This document shows, piece by piece, positions 1 to 7,174 of a stretch of 8,138 bases of DNA. Origin of the DNA: an uncultured Clostridium sp. (GTDB taxonomy: Bacteria > Bacillota > Clostridia > Lachnospirales > Lachnospiraceae); NCBI GenBank assembly GCA_902464345.1, contig CABQJA010000097.1, positions 1-8,138 of the forward strand, in the 5' to 3' direction. Below the pieces are notes generated by a model that worked only from the letters and a program-made list of their open reading frames with translations, was not told the origin of the DNA and made no database searches. Position numbers and translations under genes: made by a program. Each line of letters opens with the position of its first letter. Position 1 is the stretch's first letter.

Positions 1-1038
1 ATTGAGCAGATTGCAAATGGTGATTTATCCGATGATTTAGAATGTAAATCAGTTATTCGCGAAGTAGACATTTTGATTCAGGCCTCTTCTGCATTGAAGG
101 CGAAATTAAATGCCATCGTAACCAAGGTGGATGAGCATGTGTGTCATTTGGATAGCAGTATGGAGTCATTGAATACATTGGCAGAAACCAGTAGTGTAGG
201 AACCGGTCAGATCAGAGATGCGATAGATGAGCTTTCGGAAACTGCAGTCACATTAGCGGACAATGTGCAGGCAGTAAATATGAAGATGATCGAAATGGGC
301 GACAATATTTCGGTGATTGAAACGGAAACGCAGGAGTTAAACAATAATTCTGCAAAGATGAATGAGGCAAGTCAGAATGCTGCGGAGTCAATGAACCTGG
401 TGCTGACAAGCTCTGAAACAACGTATAATATTATTGCGGAAATTATAGGCCAGGCCAAAGAAATGAATCAGGAAATTTCTTCTATTAATGAGGCAGTGGA
501 ACTGATCTCTGACATTACAACGCAAACCAATCTGTTGTCATTAAATGCATCTATTGAGGCGGCAAGAGCAGGACAGGCAGGAAAAGGATTTGCGGTTGTA
601 GCATCTGAAATTAAGCAGTTGGCAGAGCAAAGCAGTCAGGGAACAGATACGATCAAGGGGATTGCGGAAACGATTCTCGGCAAATCAAAAGAATATGTGA
701 ACCTGACAGAGAAAATGAAAAGGCTGGTAGAGCAGGAACAGACCGATATCGGAGGCGCAAAAACCGGATTTGATACATTGAGCGAAACGATAGAGGCGAA
801 TGTTGAAATCGCAAGAACAATTGCAGAGAAAACGCAAAAGCTGGAAAGTCTTAAGCTGGATATTGTTAACAGCATAACGGAACTTAGTGCGATCAGCCAG
901 GAAAATGCGGCCAGCAATGAGGAAGTAAATGCGAGTGTATTTGAAATAGCGGAATCAATTGATAAAATTTCAGAAGATACAAAGATGGTAAAAGAGGTAT
1001 CGGCGGATCTGGAAGAATTGATGAAGTACTTCAAATAG
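1..1038 (+). CDS. Methyl-accepting chemotaxis protein, C-terminal part (5' end outside window)
   Basis: The frame is open from base 1 to the TAG at 1036-1038, giving 345 residues with no start of their own. A TTG at 73 is only an in-frame leucine codon. The first residues (IEQIANGDLSDDL) match the C-terminal end of a HAMP linker, so the sensor domain and membrane segments lie upstream of the window. The rest is a long helical coiled coil. The highly conserved hairpin tip sits at about residues 175-210 of the open frame (bases 523-630) and contains QTNLLSLNASIEAARAG and GKGFAVVASEIKQLA, the region that contacts CheA and CheW. Glu/Gln/Ala-rich heptads either side are the likely methylation helices. 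The end (LEELMKYFK) carries no CheR-tethering NWETF-like pentapeptide. The family call is certain; the ligand cannot be known. No link to tryptophan is visible. The gene looks more AT-rich than the trp genes after it. Confidence 0.95.
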   Translation: MEQIANGDLSDDLECKSVIREVDILIQASSALKAKLNAIVTKVDEHVCHLDSSMESLNTLAETSSVGTGQIRDAIDELSETAVTLADNVQAVNMKMIEMGDNISVIETETQELNNNSAKMNEASQNAAESMNLVLTSSETTYNIIAEIIGQAKEMNQEISSINEAVELISDITTQTNLLSLNASIEAARAGQAGKGFAVVASEIKQLAEQSSQGTDTIKGIAETILGKSKEYVNLTEKMKRLVEQEQTDIGGAKTGFDTLSETIEANVEIARTIAEKTQKLESLKLDIVNSITELSAISQENAASNEEVNASVFEIAESIDKISEDTKMVKEVSADLEELMKYFK

Positions 1039-1069
1039 GTAACATACAGAAAAAGTAGGAAATAATTGG

Positions 1070-1097
1070 TTGACAAATGCCCAAAGCTGCGTATAAT
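1070..1097 (+). promoter_or_regulatory. Sigma-A type promoter of the trp operon
   Basis: A perfect -35 box TTGACA (1070-1075) and a perfect -10 box TATAAT (1092-1097) are separated by 16 bp. Transcription should start at about 1103-1106, just before the T-box leader folds begin. The -35 lies only 31 nt after the chemoreceptor stop codon. A full consensus match suggests strong constitutive initiation, with control left to the T-box attenuator. No operator-like palindrome overlaps the promoter. The call is from sequence match only. Confidence 0.9.
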
Positions 1098-1336
1098 CAG
1101 AAGTAGGTTTTGATAACCGATCAAATTAGATATTGGAAACCGATGAAGTGGAGATAAAAACAGAAAGGGCACTTACAGAGAACCGGGAGGCTGAGAACCG
1201 GTAGGACGCCGGCTGTTAAATGGACCACTGAGGGCGCAGTCAAAGGAGCTTTGCTCTGAGTATTCTGTGACGTGAGAGCATACGTGAGTTGCTGAGAATA
1301 TGTTGGTATTCTGATGAGAGTGTGGATTCCACGAAT

Positions 1337-1372
1337 CAAGGTGGCACCGCGGTGGAGATTTTACCGTCCTTG
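1337..1372 (+). promoter_or_regulatory. T-box antiterminator with tRNA acceptor-end bulge
   Basis: The conserved element AAGGTGGCACCGCGG lies at 1338-1352. Helix A1 pairs CAAGG (1337-1341) with CCTTG (1368-1372). The seven-base bulge is TGGCACC (1342-1348). Helix A2 pairs GCGG (1349-1352) with CCGT (1364-1367), with T1353-A1363 extending it. The bulge bases TGGC can pair with a tRNA 3' end GCCA; G is the usual discriminator base of bacterial tRNA-Trp, so this second contact agrees with the TGG specifier. The 3' strand 1364-1372 is also the 5' arm of the terminator, so the two structures exclude each other. Confidence 0.93.
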
Positions 1373-1407
1373 ACAACAGGTTAACTTGTTGTCAGGGGCG
1401 GTTTTTT
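1363..1407 (+). terminator. T-box intrinsic terminator (attenuator)
   Basis: A nearly continuous 16-bp stem pairs 1363-1378 with 1387-1402, with two G-U wobbles (T1367-G1398 and T1370-G1395). The loop is GGTTAACT (1379-1386), in which G1380-C1385 may pair too. Six T residues follow (1402-1407). It ends 42 nt before the trpE start codon. It should form when tRNA-Trp is charged and the antiterminator is not stabilised. Confidence 0.95.
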
Positions 1408-1449
1408 AATGCGTAGCATTCCAGATCCCGTCAGAGAAAAGGAGGACAC

Positions 1450-2907
1450 ATGCAGACGATCGAGAAAGTAAAAGAGCTTGCAAAAGGATATGACATCATA
1501 CCGGTATATGAGGAGATGATGGCAGACGTAAAGACACCAATTCAGGTCATGAATCTTCTGAAACAGAAGAGTCATCACTGTTTCCTGCTGGAGAGTGTGG
1601 AGAAGCAGAAGCGCTGGGGCAGATATACATTTATAGGCTTTGATCCGACCATGGAGATCACCTGTGTGAATCATGAGATGGTGATCCGGGGTGAGACAAC
1701 AGAAGTGAAGCAGGTAGTGCATCCGAGAGAGGAGCTGCAGAAGATTCTGGATCAACATAAGAGCCCGAAGCCGGAAGGACTGCCGACATTCACAGGCGGT
1801 CTGGTCGGATATTTCTCATATGATTATCTGAAGTATGCAGAGCCGAAGCTGGACCTGCAGGCGGAGGATAAGGACGGATTTAAGGACATGGATCTGATGC
1901 TGTTTGATAAGCTGATCGTGTTTGATAATCTGCGGCAGAAGATTCAGATCATAGTAAATATAAAAACCGAACAGATTGAAGAGGAGTATGAGAAGGCGAA
2001 GACGGAGATCAGTCAGATCATCCGGATGCTGCAGGAAGAACATGCGGACAGCTTCCCGACCGGCAGACAGAAGGAACCGCTAAAGGGACTGTTTGATAAA
2101 GAGGAGTTTTGCCGGAAGATTAAACGGGCAAAGGACTATATCCGGGAAGGTGATATTTTCCAGGTGGTAGTATCGAACCGGCTGGAAGCAGAATATGAAG
2201 GAAGTATTTTCAATGCCTACCGGGTGCTGCGAACTACCAATCCATCGCCGTATATGTTCTATTTCAGCTCCGACGATCTGGAGGTGGCAGGTGCTTCACC
2301 GGAGACACTGGTAAAGCTGGAGGGTGATGCAGTCTATACATTTCCACTGACGGGAACCAGACCGAGAGGGAAGACACCGGAAGAGGATGTCCGGATTGAG
2401 AAAGAGCTTCTGGCGGATGAGAAGGAGTTGGCCGAGCATAATATGCTGGTGGATCTGGGAAGAAATGATCTGGGTAAGATCTGTAAATTCGGTACGGTGA
2501 ACCTGGAGAGCTATATGTCGATCGAGCGGTATTCCCATGTTATGCATATCGGCTCTACAGTAAAGGGCGAGATCCGGGAGGACAAGAATGCACTAGATGC
2601 TATTGAGGCAGTGCTTCCGGCAGGAACCTTATCCGGAGCACCGAAGATCCGGGCAATGCAGATCATTGATGAACTGGAAGGGTGCAAGCGTGGTATTTAC
2701 GGCGGAGCGGTCGGTTATATAGATTTTGCCGGAAACATGGATATGTGCATTGCGATCCGGATCGCATATAAGAAGAATGGAAAGGTATTTGTTCGTTCCG
2801 GTGCCGGCATTGTAGCGGACAGTGTGCCGGAGAATGAATATCAGGAATGTATTAATAAGGCACAGGCGGTTGTGAATGCGTTAAAGCTTGGAGAGGAGGA
2901 AATGTAG
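1450..2907 (+). CDS. trpE: Anthranilate synthase component I
   Basis: This 485-residue subunit converts chorismate to anthranilate, using ammonia passed from TrpG; it is the first committed step of tryptophan synthesis in the cytoplasm. The N-terminal domain carries LLES at 46-49, the motif linked to tryptophan binding and feedback inhibition, so the enzyme is probably Trp-sensitive. The C-terminal chorismate-binding domain shows PLTGTRPRG (299-307), the HNM and DLGRND block (330-340), AGTLSGAPK (391-399), CIAIR (433-437) and GAGIVADS (451-458). These distinguish an anthranilate synthase-type enzyme; aminodeoxychorismate synthase (PabB) is less likely because of the LLES motif and the trp neighbours. 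The ATG is preceded by AAAGGAGG (1438-1445) with a short 4-nt spacer. Length is normal for an unfused TrpE. The last codon is followed at once by the trpG ATG, so translation is likely coupled. Confidence 0.98.
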   Translation: MQTIEKVKELAKGYDIIPVYEEMMADVKTPIQVMNLLKQKSHHCFLLESVEKQKRWGRYTFIGFDPTMEITCVNHEMVIRGETTEVKQVVHPREELQKILDQHKSPKPEGLPTFTGGLVGYFSYDYLKYAEPKLDLQAEDKDGFKDMDLMLFDKLIVFDNLRQKIQIIVNIKTEQIEEEYEKAKTEISQIIRMLQEEHADSFPTGRQKEPLKGLFDKEEFCRKIKRAKDYIREGDIFQVVVSNRLEAEYEGSIFNAYRVLRTTNPSPYMFYFSSDDLEVAGASPETLVKLEGDAVYTFPLTGTRPRGKTPEEDVRIEKELLADEKELAEHNMLVDLGRNDLGKICKFGTVNLESYMSIERYSHVMHIGSTVKGEIREDKNALDAIEAVLPAGTLSGAPKIRAMQIIDELEGCKRGIYGGAVGYIDFAGNMDMCIAIRIAYKKNGKVFVRSGAGIVADSVPENEYQECINKAQAVVNALKLGEEEM

Positions 2908-3474
2908 ATGATATTGTTGATTGATAATTATGACAGCTTCTCTTACAACCTGTATCAGCTGGTCGGAAGTATCCGGACGGATATCCGGGTGATCCGGAAT
3001 GATGAGATGACCGTGGAGGAAATCAGACAGCTGGCACCGGATCATATCATACTCTCACCGGGACCGGGAAAACCATCCGATGCCGGAATCTGCGAGTCGG
3101 TTGTCCGGGAGCTGGGAGCAGAGATCCCGATCCTTGGTGTATGCCTGGGACATCAGGCAATCAGTGAGGTATACGGTATGCAGGTAACATATGCGAAAAA
3201 GCTGATGCACGGAAAGCAGTCTCCGGTACAGATCGATACGGCCTCGAAGCTGTTTCAGGGGCTGGAGTCGGAGATCCGGGTCGCGCGGTATCATTCACTG
3301 ATCGCGAAGGAACAGCCGGGAGCAGAGGATCTGAAGGTGATCGGACGCTCGGATGAAGGTGAGATCATGGCAGTAGAACATAGAAAATATAAGGTCTATG
3401 GCGTACAGTTCCATCCGGAGTCCATATTAACGGAGCATGGTAAAACAATGATGAGGAATTTTCTGGAGGTATAA
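2908..3474 (+). CDS. trpG: Anthranilate synthase component II (glutamine amidotransferase)
   Basis: This 188-residue class I glutamine amidotransferase releases ammonia from glutamine for TrpE. The catalytic triad is complete: Cys79 in GVCLGHQ (77-83), and His169 and Glu171 in VQFHPES (166-172). The oxyanion region is SPGPGKPSDAG (50-60). The protein is a stand-alone domain with no TrpD or TrpE fusion. Its ATG follows the trpE TAG with no gap, and its ribosome binding site AGGAGG (2894-2899) lies inside the end of trpE. The same family includes PabA of folate synthesis, and some Firmicutes use one protein for both; the sequence cannot exclude that extra role here, but the position between trpE and trpD makes tryptophan synthesis the main job. 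Confidence 0.97.
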   Translation: MILLIDNYDSFSYNLYQLVGSIRTDIRVIRNDEMTVEEIRQLAPDHIILSPGPGKPSDAGICESVVRELGAEIPILGVCLGHQAISEVYGMQVTYAKKLMHGKQSPVQIDTASKLFQGLESEIRVARYHSLIAKEQPGAEDLKVIGRSDEGEIMAVEHRKYKVYGVQFHPESILTEHGKTMMRNFLEV

Positions 3475-3478
3475 GATT

Positions 3479-4483
3479 ATGATTAAAGAAGCAATTGCAA
3501 AGGTAATTAAGAAAGAAGATTTAGACGATGAGATGATGACAGCGGTTATGGACGAGATTATGTCCGGTGAAGCAACCGATGCACAGAAGGCTTCGTTTTT
3601 AACGGCTATGAACATGAAGGGTGAAACGATCGAAGAAATCACCGCGGCGGCAAAGGTAATGCGTCAGCATTGCGAACGATTCCTGAATGATATGGATGTT
3701 CTGGAAATCGTAGGAACCGGTGGAGACGGTGCCAATACGATCAACATTTCCACATTAGCATCAATCATTGTTTCCAGTGTGGGCGTGCCGGTCGCAAAGC
3801 ACGGCAATCGTGCGGCATCCAGCAAATGCGGAACGGCAGATTGTCTGGAAGCATTAGGAGTCAATATTACCGTTGATGCGGAGAAGAGCTATGAGATGCT
3901 GAAAAAGTTAAATATCTGTTTCCTGTTTGCACAGAAATATCATACGGCAATGCGATTTGTCGGCGGTGTCCGCAGGGAAATGGGTGTCCGGACATTATTT
4001 AACTGCCTTGGACCGCTGGCGAATCCGGCAGGTGCCAGTATGCAGCTGCTGGGTGTCTATGGAGAAGCACTCGTAGAGCCGTTGGCACATGTATTGCATA
4101 ATCTGGGCGTGAAGCGGGCAATGGTGGTCTACGGAGAGGACTGCATGGATGAGATTTCCTTAAGTGCACCGACCTATGTATGCGAGGTAATGGATGGTGA
4201 GTTTAAGACCTACACCCTGACTCCGGAGCAGTTCGGCTTCGAGCGATGCAAGAAGGAAGACCTTGCGGGTGGCACACCGGAAGAGAATGCCCAGATCGTA
4301 AGAGAGATTCTGCAGGGAGCTAAAGGCCCGAAGACAGATGCGGTCCTGCTAAATGCAGGTGCGGCAATCCATATCGCAAAGGGATGCAGCATTGAGGAAG
4401 GCATTCGGGAAGCAAGAGAAGCGATTGAGAGCGGAAAGGCTGCAAAACAGCTGGAAGCATTTATTACAATGAGTAATGAGTAG
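3479..4483 (+). CDS. trpD: Anthranilate phosphoribosyltransferase
   Basis: This 334-residue enzyme transfers phosphoribose from PRPP to anthranilate, the second step of the pathway. It has the small N-terminal helical domain followed by the nucleoside phosphorylase-like alpha/beta domain. The glycine-rich PRPP loop is GTGGDGANTINIST (79-92). Next comes KHGNRAASSKCG (107-118), which binds phosphate and anthranilate. His155, Arg165 and Arg171 (HTAMRF, GGVRREMGVR) fit the anthranilate site, and Asp224-Glu225 in MDEIS fit the metal pair. The start ATG lies 4 nt after the trpG stop, with GGAGG (3465-3469) 9 nt upstream. Length is usual for the family, and it is not fused to TrpG as it is in enterobacteria. 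Codon choice at the 5' end looks more AT-rich than in trpG. Confidence 0.97.
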   Translation: MIKEAIAKVIKKEDLDDEMMTAVMDEIMSGEATDAQKASFLTAMNMKGETIEEITAAAKVMRQHCERFLNDMDVLEIVGTGGDGANTINISTLASIIVSSVGVPVAKHGNRAASSKCGTADCLEALGVNITVDAEKSYEMLKKLNICFLFAQKYHTAMRFVGGVRREMGVRTLFNCLGPLANPAGASMQLLGVYGEALVEPLAHVLHNLGVKRAMVVYGEDCMDEISLSAPTYVCEVMDGEFKTYTLTPEQFGFERCKKEDLAGGTPEENAQIVREILQGAKGPKTDAVLLNAGAAIHIAKGCSIEEGIREAREAIESGKAAKQLEAFITMSNE

Positions 4484-4495
4484 GAGGACTGCCGG

Positions 4496-5323
4496 ATGAA
4501 TATTTTGCAGGAGATCGCTGAGAAGCGGTTAGTGGCAGTGGAACAGGCGAAGCAGCAGTGTTCGGAACAGCAGATGCGCCGGATGGCAGAGGAGCTGGCA
4601 GATGCAGAGAAAAAGGCACAGGGAGGATTTGCGTTCCCATTTTATCAGAACCTGAAGAAATCAACAGACGGAAGAATGAATCTGATCTGCGAAATCAAGA
4701 AAGCATCTCCGTCTAAGGGAATTATTTCGGAGGAGTTTCCGTACCGGGAAAAGGCACTGGAATATGAACAGGCTGGAGCCGGTGCAATATCGGTACTGAC
4801 CGAGCCGAATTATTTCCTTGGGAAGGATGAATATCTGAAGGAGATATCGGCGGCAGTGAAAATACCGACTCTGCGGAAGGATTTTCTTCTGGACAGTTAT
4901 CAGATCTATGAGGCGAAGACGTTGGGTGCGTCGGCGGTGCTTCTGATCTGTTCATTGCAGGAAGCGGAGCGATTAAAGGACTATCTGGAGATTGCACATG
5001 CAATCGGGCTGTCTGCACTGGTAGAAGCACATGACGAGTCGGAGGTTGAGAAGGCTCTGGCGGCAGGGGCGCAGATCGTCGGAGTGAATAACCGCAACCT
5101 AAAGGATTTTACGGTGGACATAAACAATAGTCTGCGACTTCGCAAGCTGGTTCCGCAGGATAAGGTGTTTGTTTCCGAGAGCGGTATCCGGACGGAAGAA
5201 GATATTCGGGTGCTGAGTAAAGCAGGTGTCCATGCGGTGCTGATCGGAGAGACCATGATGCGGGCAGGCGATACCGGCGAGACCCTTCGGAGATTGGCAG
5301 GTGCAGGCTGTGACAAAGGTTAA
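4496..5323 (+). CDS. trpC: Indole-3-glycerol phosphate synthase
   Basis: This 275-residue TIM-barrel enzyme decarboxylates and cyclises the ribulose phosphate intermediate (CdRP) made by TrpF into indole-3-glycerol phosphate. By alignment from memory with the Sulfolobus enzyme, all main active-site residues are present: Glu66 and Lys68 in EIKKASPSKG (66-75), Lys128 in LRKDF (126-130), Glu177 in LVEAH (175-179), Asn198 in GVNNR (196-200), and Glu228 in SESG (227-230). The first 55 or so residues are the helical extension that binds substrate. It is a single-domain protein, not fused to TrpF. The ribosome binding site AGGAGG (4482-4487) overlaps the trpD stop codon and sits 8 nt before the ATG. 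The 3' end overlaps trpF. Confidence 0.97.
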   Translation: MNILQEIAEKRLVAVEQAKQQCSEQQMRRMAEELADAEKKAQGGFAFPFYQNLKKSTDGRMNLICEIKKASPSKGIISEEFPYREKALEYEQAGAGAISVLTEPNYFLGKDEYLKEISAAVKIPTLRKDFLLDSYQIYEAKTLGASAVLLICSLQEAERLKDYLEIAHAIGLSALVEAHDESEVEKALAAGAQIVGVNNRNLKDFTVDINNSLRLRKLVPQDKVFVSESGIRTEEDIRVLSKAGVHAVLIGETMMRAGDTGETLRRLAGAGCDKG

Positions 5324-5930
5324 GATATGCGGGCTGAGAAGACCGGAGGATGTAGTATATGTAAATGAAGCAGGACCGGACTATATCGGATTCATCTTTG
5401 CTCCGAAAAGCCACCGGTATATCACACCGGAGCAGGCGAAAGCTCTGCGGGCTATGTTGGTGCCGGGGATCGTTCCGATTGGCGTTTTCGTGAATGCGGA
5501 GATCGAAACGGTAGTGAAGCATGTGACAGAAGGAACGATCGAAATGGTACAGCTCCATGGAAATGAGGATGCAACCTACATCCGGAGCCTGCGGGCGAGA
5601 TTACCGAAAACGAAGATCATTCGGGCAATCCGAGTGAAAACGGCAGAGGATGTTGCGGACAGCCTGACTGTGGATGCAGACTATCTCTTATATGATGCCT
5701 GCTGTACAGGACAGGATGGCGGTACCGGTCAGAGCTTTAACTGGGAGCTGTTAAATGGGGTAGACAGACCGTTCTTTCTGGCGGGAGGTCTCCGACCGGA
5801 GAATATCACGACTGCGATTGACACGGTGAAACCATATGCAGTGGATGTCAGCAGCGGTGTGGAGACAGACGGCTATAAGGACCGGGAGAAAATCCGGTCA
5901 CTGATTGCAAGGGCGCGGGAACGACATTGA
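5301..5930 (+). CDS. trpF: Phosphoribosylanthranilate isomerase
   Basis: This TIM-barrel enzyme carries out the Amadori rearrangement of phosphoribosylanthranilate to CdRP, the substrate of TrpC. Counting from the GTG at 5301 there are 209 residues. The catalytic pair expected from the Thermotoga enzyme is present: Cys10 in KICGL and Asp132 in LLYDA. Arg39 in PKSHRYI, VQLHG (83-87), GGTG (140-143), AGGL (161-164) and DVSSGVE (182-188) also fit. There is no ATG start. GTG at 5301 has GGAG (5289-5292) 8 nt upstream. A second in-frame GTG at 5310 would give MTKVKICGL, closer to the usual N-terminus, but its ribosome binding site is weaker (GGCAGG, 5296-5301). Either way the start lies inside the end of trpC (23- or 14-nt overlap), so translational coupling is likely. 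Confidence 0.95.
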   Translation: MQAVTKVKICGLRRPEDVVYVNEAGPDYIGFIFAPKSHRYITPEQAKALRAMLVPGIVPIGVFVNAEIETVVKHVTEGTIEMVQLHGNEDATYIRSLRARLPKTKIIRAIRVKTAEDVADSLTVDADYLLYDACCTGQDGGTGQSFNWELLNGVDRPFFLAGGLRPENITTAIDTVKPYAVDVSSGVETDGYKDREKIRSLIARARERH

Positions 5931-5989
5931 GCAAGACCGTTTATGGAAAAGGATGCAGACAGAAGGATAGAAATACGGAGGAATATAAG

Positions 5990-7174
5990 ATGGCAAAAGG
6001 AAGATATGGAAAACACGGAGGACAGTACATACCTGAAACTCTGATGAATGAGATTCATAAGCTGGAGGATGCGTATGAATATTATAAGAAGGATCCGGAG
6101 TTCAATGAGGAGTTGAACCGGCTGCTCCGAGAATATGCGGGACGTCCATCCCTTCTCTATTATGCAGAGAAGATGACCAGAGAGCTGGGCGGTGCCAAGA
6201 TCTATTTTAAACGGGAGGACTTGAATCATACCGGTTCCCATAAGATCAATAATGTACTGGGACAGGCTCTGCTGGCAAAACGAATGGGAAAGACCCGGAT
6301 CATTGCGGAAACCGGAGCCGGACAGCATGGAGTGGCGACTGCGACCGCGGCTGCCCTGCTGGATCTGGAGTGCGAGATCTTCATGGGTGAAGAGGATACG
6401 ATCCGTCAGGCATTGAATGTATACCGGATGGAGCTGCTTGGAGCGAAGGTGCATGCGGTAAAGACCGGTACCCGGACTCTGAAGGATGCGGTCAATGAGT
6501 GTATGCGCGAATGGACGAAACGGGTAGATGATACGCATTATGTTCTGGGCTCTGTTATGGGACCGCATCCGTTTCCGATGATCGTACGGGATTTCCAGAG
6601 CGTGATCAGCCGGGAAGCCAGAGCACAGATTCTGGAGAAGGAAGGCAGGCTGCCGGATGCGGTTATGGCATGCGTTGGCGGTGGCAGTAACGCGATGGGG
6701 ATGTTTTATGAGTTCATCAATGATAAGGACGTGCGGCTGATCGGCTGCGAGGCGGCCGGCAGAGGTATTCATACCAAGGATACGGCAGCAACGATCGCAA
6801 CCGGAACCGAGGGTATTTTCCATGGCATGCAGTCTTATTTCTGTCAGGATGAATACGGACAGATCGCACCGGTTTATTCGATTTCGGCCGGCTTGGACTA
6901 TCCGGGTATCGGACCGGAGCATGCGTATCTGCATGACAGTGGAAGAGCGGAATACGTGGCGATCACAGATGATGAGGCAGTGGATGCATTTGAATATATC
7001 GCACGGACAGAAGGTATTATAGCAGCGATCGAGAGTTCACATGCGGTAGCAGAAGTCATCAAGCTGGCTCCGACCATGCGGAAGGATCAGATCATTATCT
7101 GCTGTCTGTCCGGTCGCGGAGATAAGGATGTGGCAGCAATAGCAAGATACAGAGGAGTGGAATTATATGAGTAA
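5990..7174 (+). CDS. trpB: Tryptophan synthase beta chain
   Basis: This 394-residue PLP enzyme joins indole, channelled from TrpA, with serine to give tryptophan. The PLP lysine is Lys85 in HTGSHKIN (80-87). Glu107 in AETGAGQHG (106-114) is the catalytic acid equivalent to Glu109 of enterobacterial TrpB. The phosphate loop is GGGSNAMG (230-237), and Ser374 in CLSGRGDKD contacts the cofactor nitrogen. GLDYPGIGPEHAYL (301-314) contains the COMM-domain aspartate region. Length and motifs fit the TrpA-dependent TrpB1 type, not TrpB2. The frame stays open upstream to a TTG at 5927, but the start is placed at the ATG because GGAGG (5977-5981) lies 8 nt before it and family proteins begin near GRYGKHGGQYIPE. 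A 59-nt gap separates it from trpF. The 3' end overlaps trpA by 8 nt. Confidence 0.97.
   Translation: MAKGRYGKHGGQYIPETLMNEIHKLEDAYEYYKKDPEFNEELNRLLREYAGRPSLLYYAEKMTRELGGAKIYFKREDLNHTGSHKINNVLGQALLAKRMGKTRIIAETGAGQHGVATATAAALLDLECEIFMGEEDTIRQALNVYRMELLGAKVHAVKTGTRTLKDAVNECMREWTKRVDDTHYVLGSVMGPHPFPMIVRDFQSVISREARAQILEKEGRLPDAVMACVGGGSNAMGMFYEFINDKDVRLIGCEAAGRGIHTKDTAATIATGTEGIFHGMQSYFCQDEYGQIAPVYSISAGLDYPGIGPEHAYLHDSGRAEYVAITDDEAVDAFEYIARTEGIIAAIESSHAVAEVIKLAPTMRKDQIIICCLSGRGDKDVAAIARYRGVELYE

Larger units (their letters stand above)
1104..1407 (+). promoter_or_regulatory. T-box riboswitch leader, tRNA-Trp specific
   Basis: This is a tRNA-sensing leader of about 300 nt. Stem I can be paired by hand: AGTGG (1147-1151) with CCACT (1225-1229), and AACAG (1159-1163) with CTGTT (1213-1217). 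These leave an internal specifier loop of 1152-1158 opposite 1218-1224. The 3' side holds the codon TGG (1221-1223) followed by the conserved purine A1224, matching the CCA anticodon of tRNA-Trp. A GATGA next to the lower helix (1142-1146) fits the usual K-turn. The distal AGAGA (1177-1181) and the hairpin ACCGG/CCGGT (1182-1186/1198-1202) match the apical part. Further down, GTGG/CCAC (1322-1325/1329-1332) may be Stem III. The T-box element follows at 1338-1352. The downstream genes are all trp genes, which agrees with the specifier. Exact leader start and Stem II folding are not resolved. Confidence 0.95.

Noticed and set aside
1173..1376. Short minus-strand open frames across the T-box leader
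   Set aside because: The region is explained by structured leader RNA on the + strand.
2751..2766. Perfect 16-bp palindrome TGCGATCCGGATCGCA inside trpE
   Set aside because: It encodes part of the conserved CIAIRIAY segment, where the near-symmetric amino acid order and favoured codons give the palindrome; no sign of an operator role.
5927..5989. TTG at 5927 as the start of trpB, adding 21 residues
   Set aside because: It has no ribosome binding site of its own and overlaps the trpF stop; the ATG at 5990 has GGAGG 8 nt upstream and matches the usual TrpB N-terminus.
5943..5989. Out-of-frame ATG at 5943 that could open a small ORF between trpF and trpB
   Set aside because: It runs into trpB in another frame, lacks a clear ribosome binding site and has no recognisable product.
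5873..6934. 353-codon open frame on the minus strand opposite trpB
   Set aside because: It lies fully opposite a well-conserved gene, shows no recognisable domain, and is expected from the codon bias of trpB.
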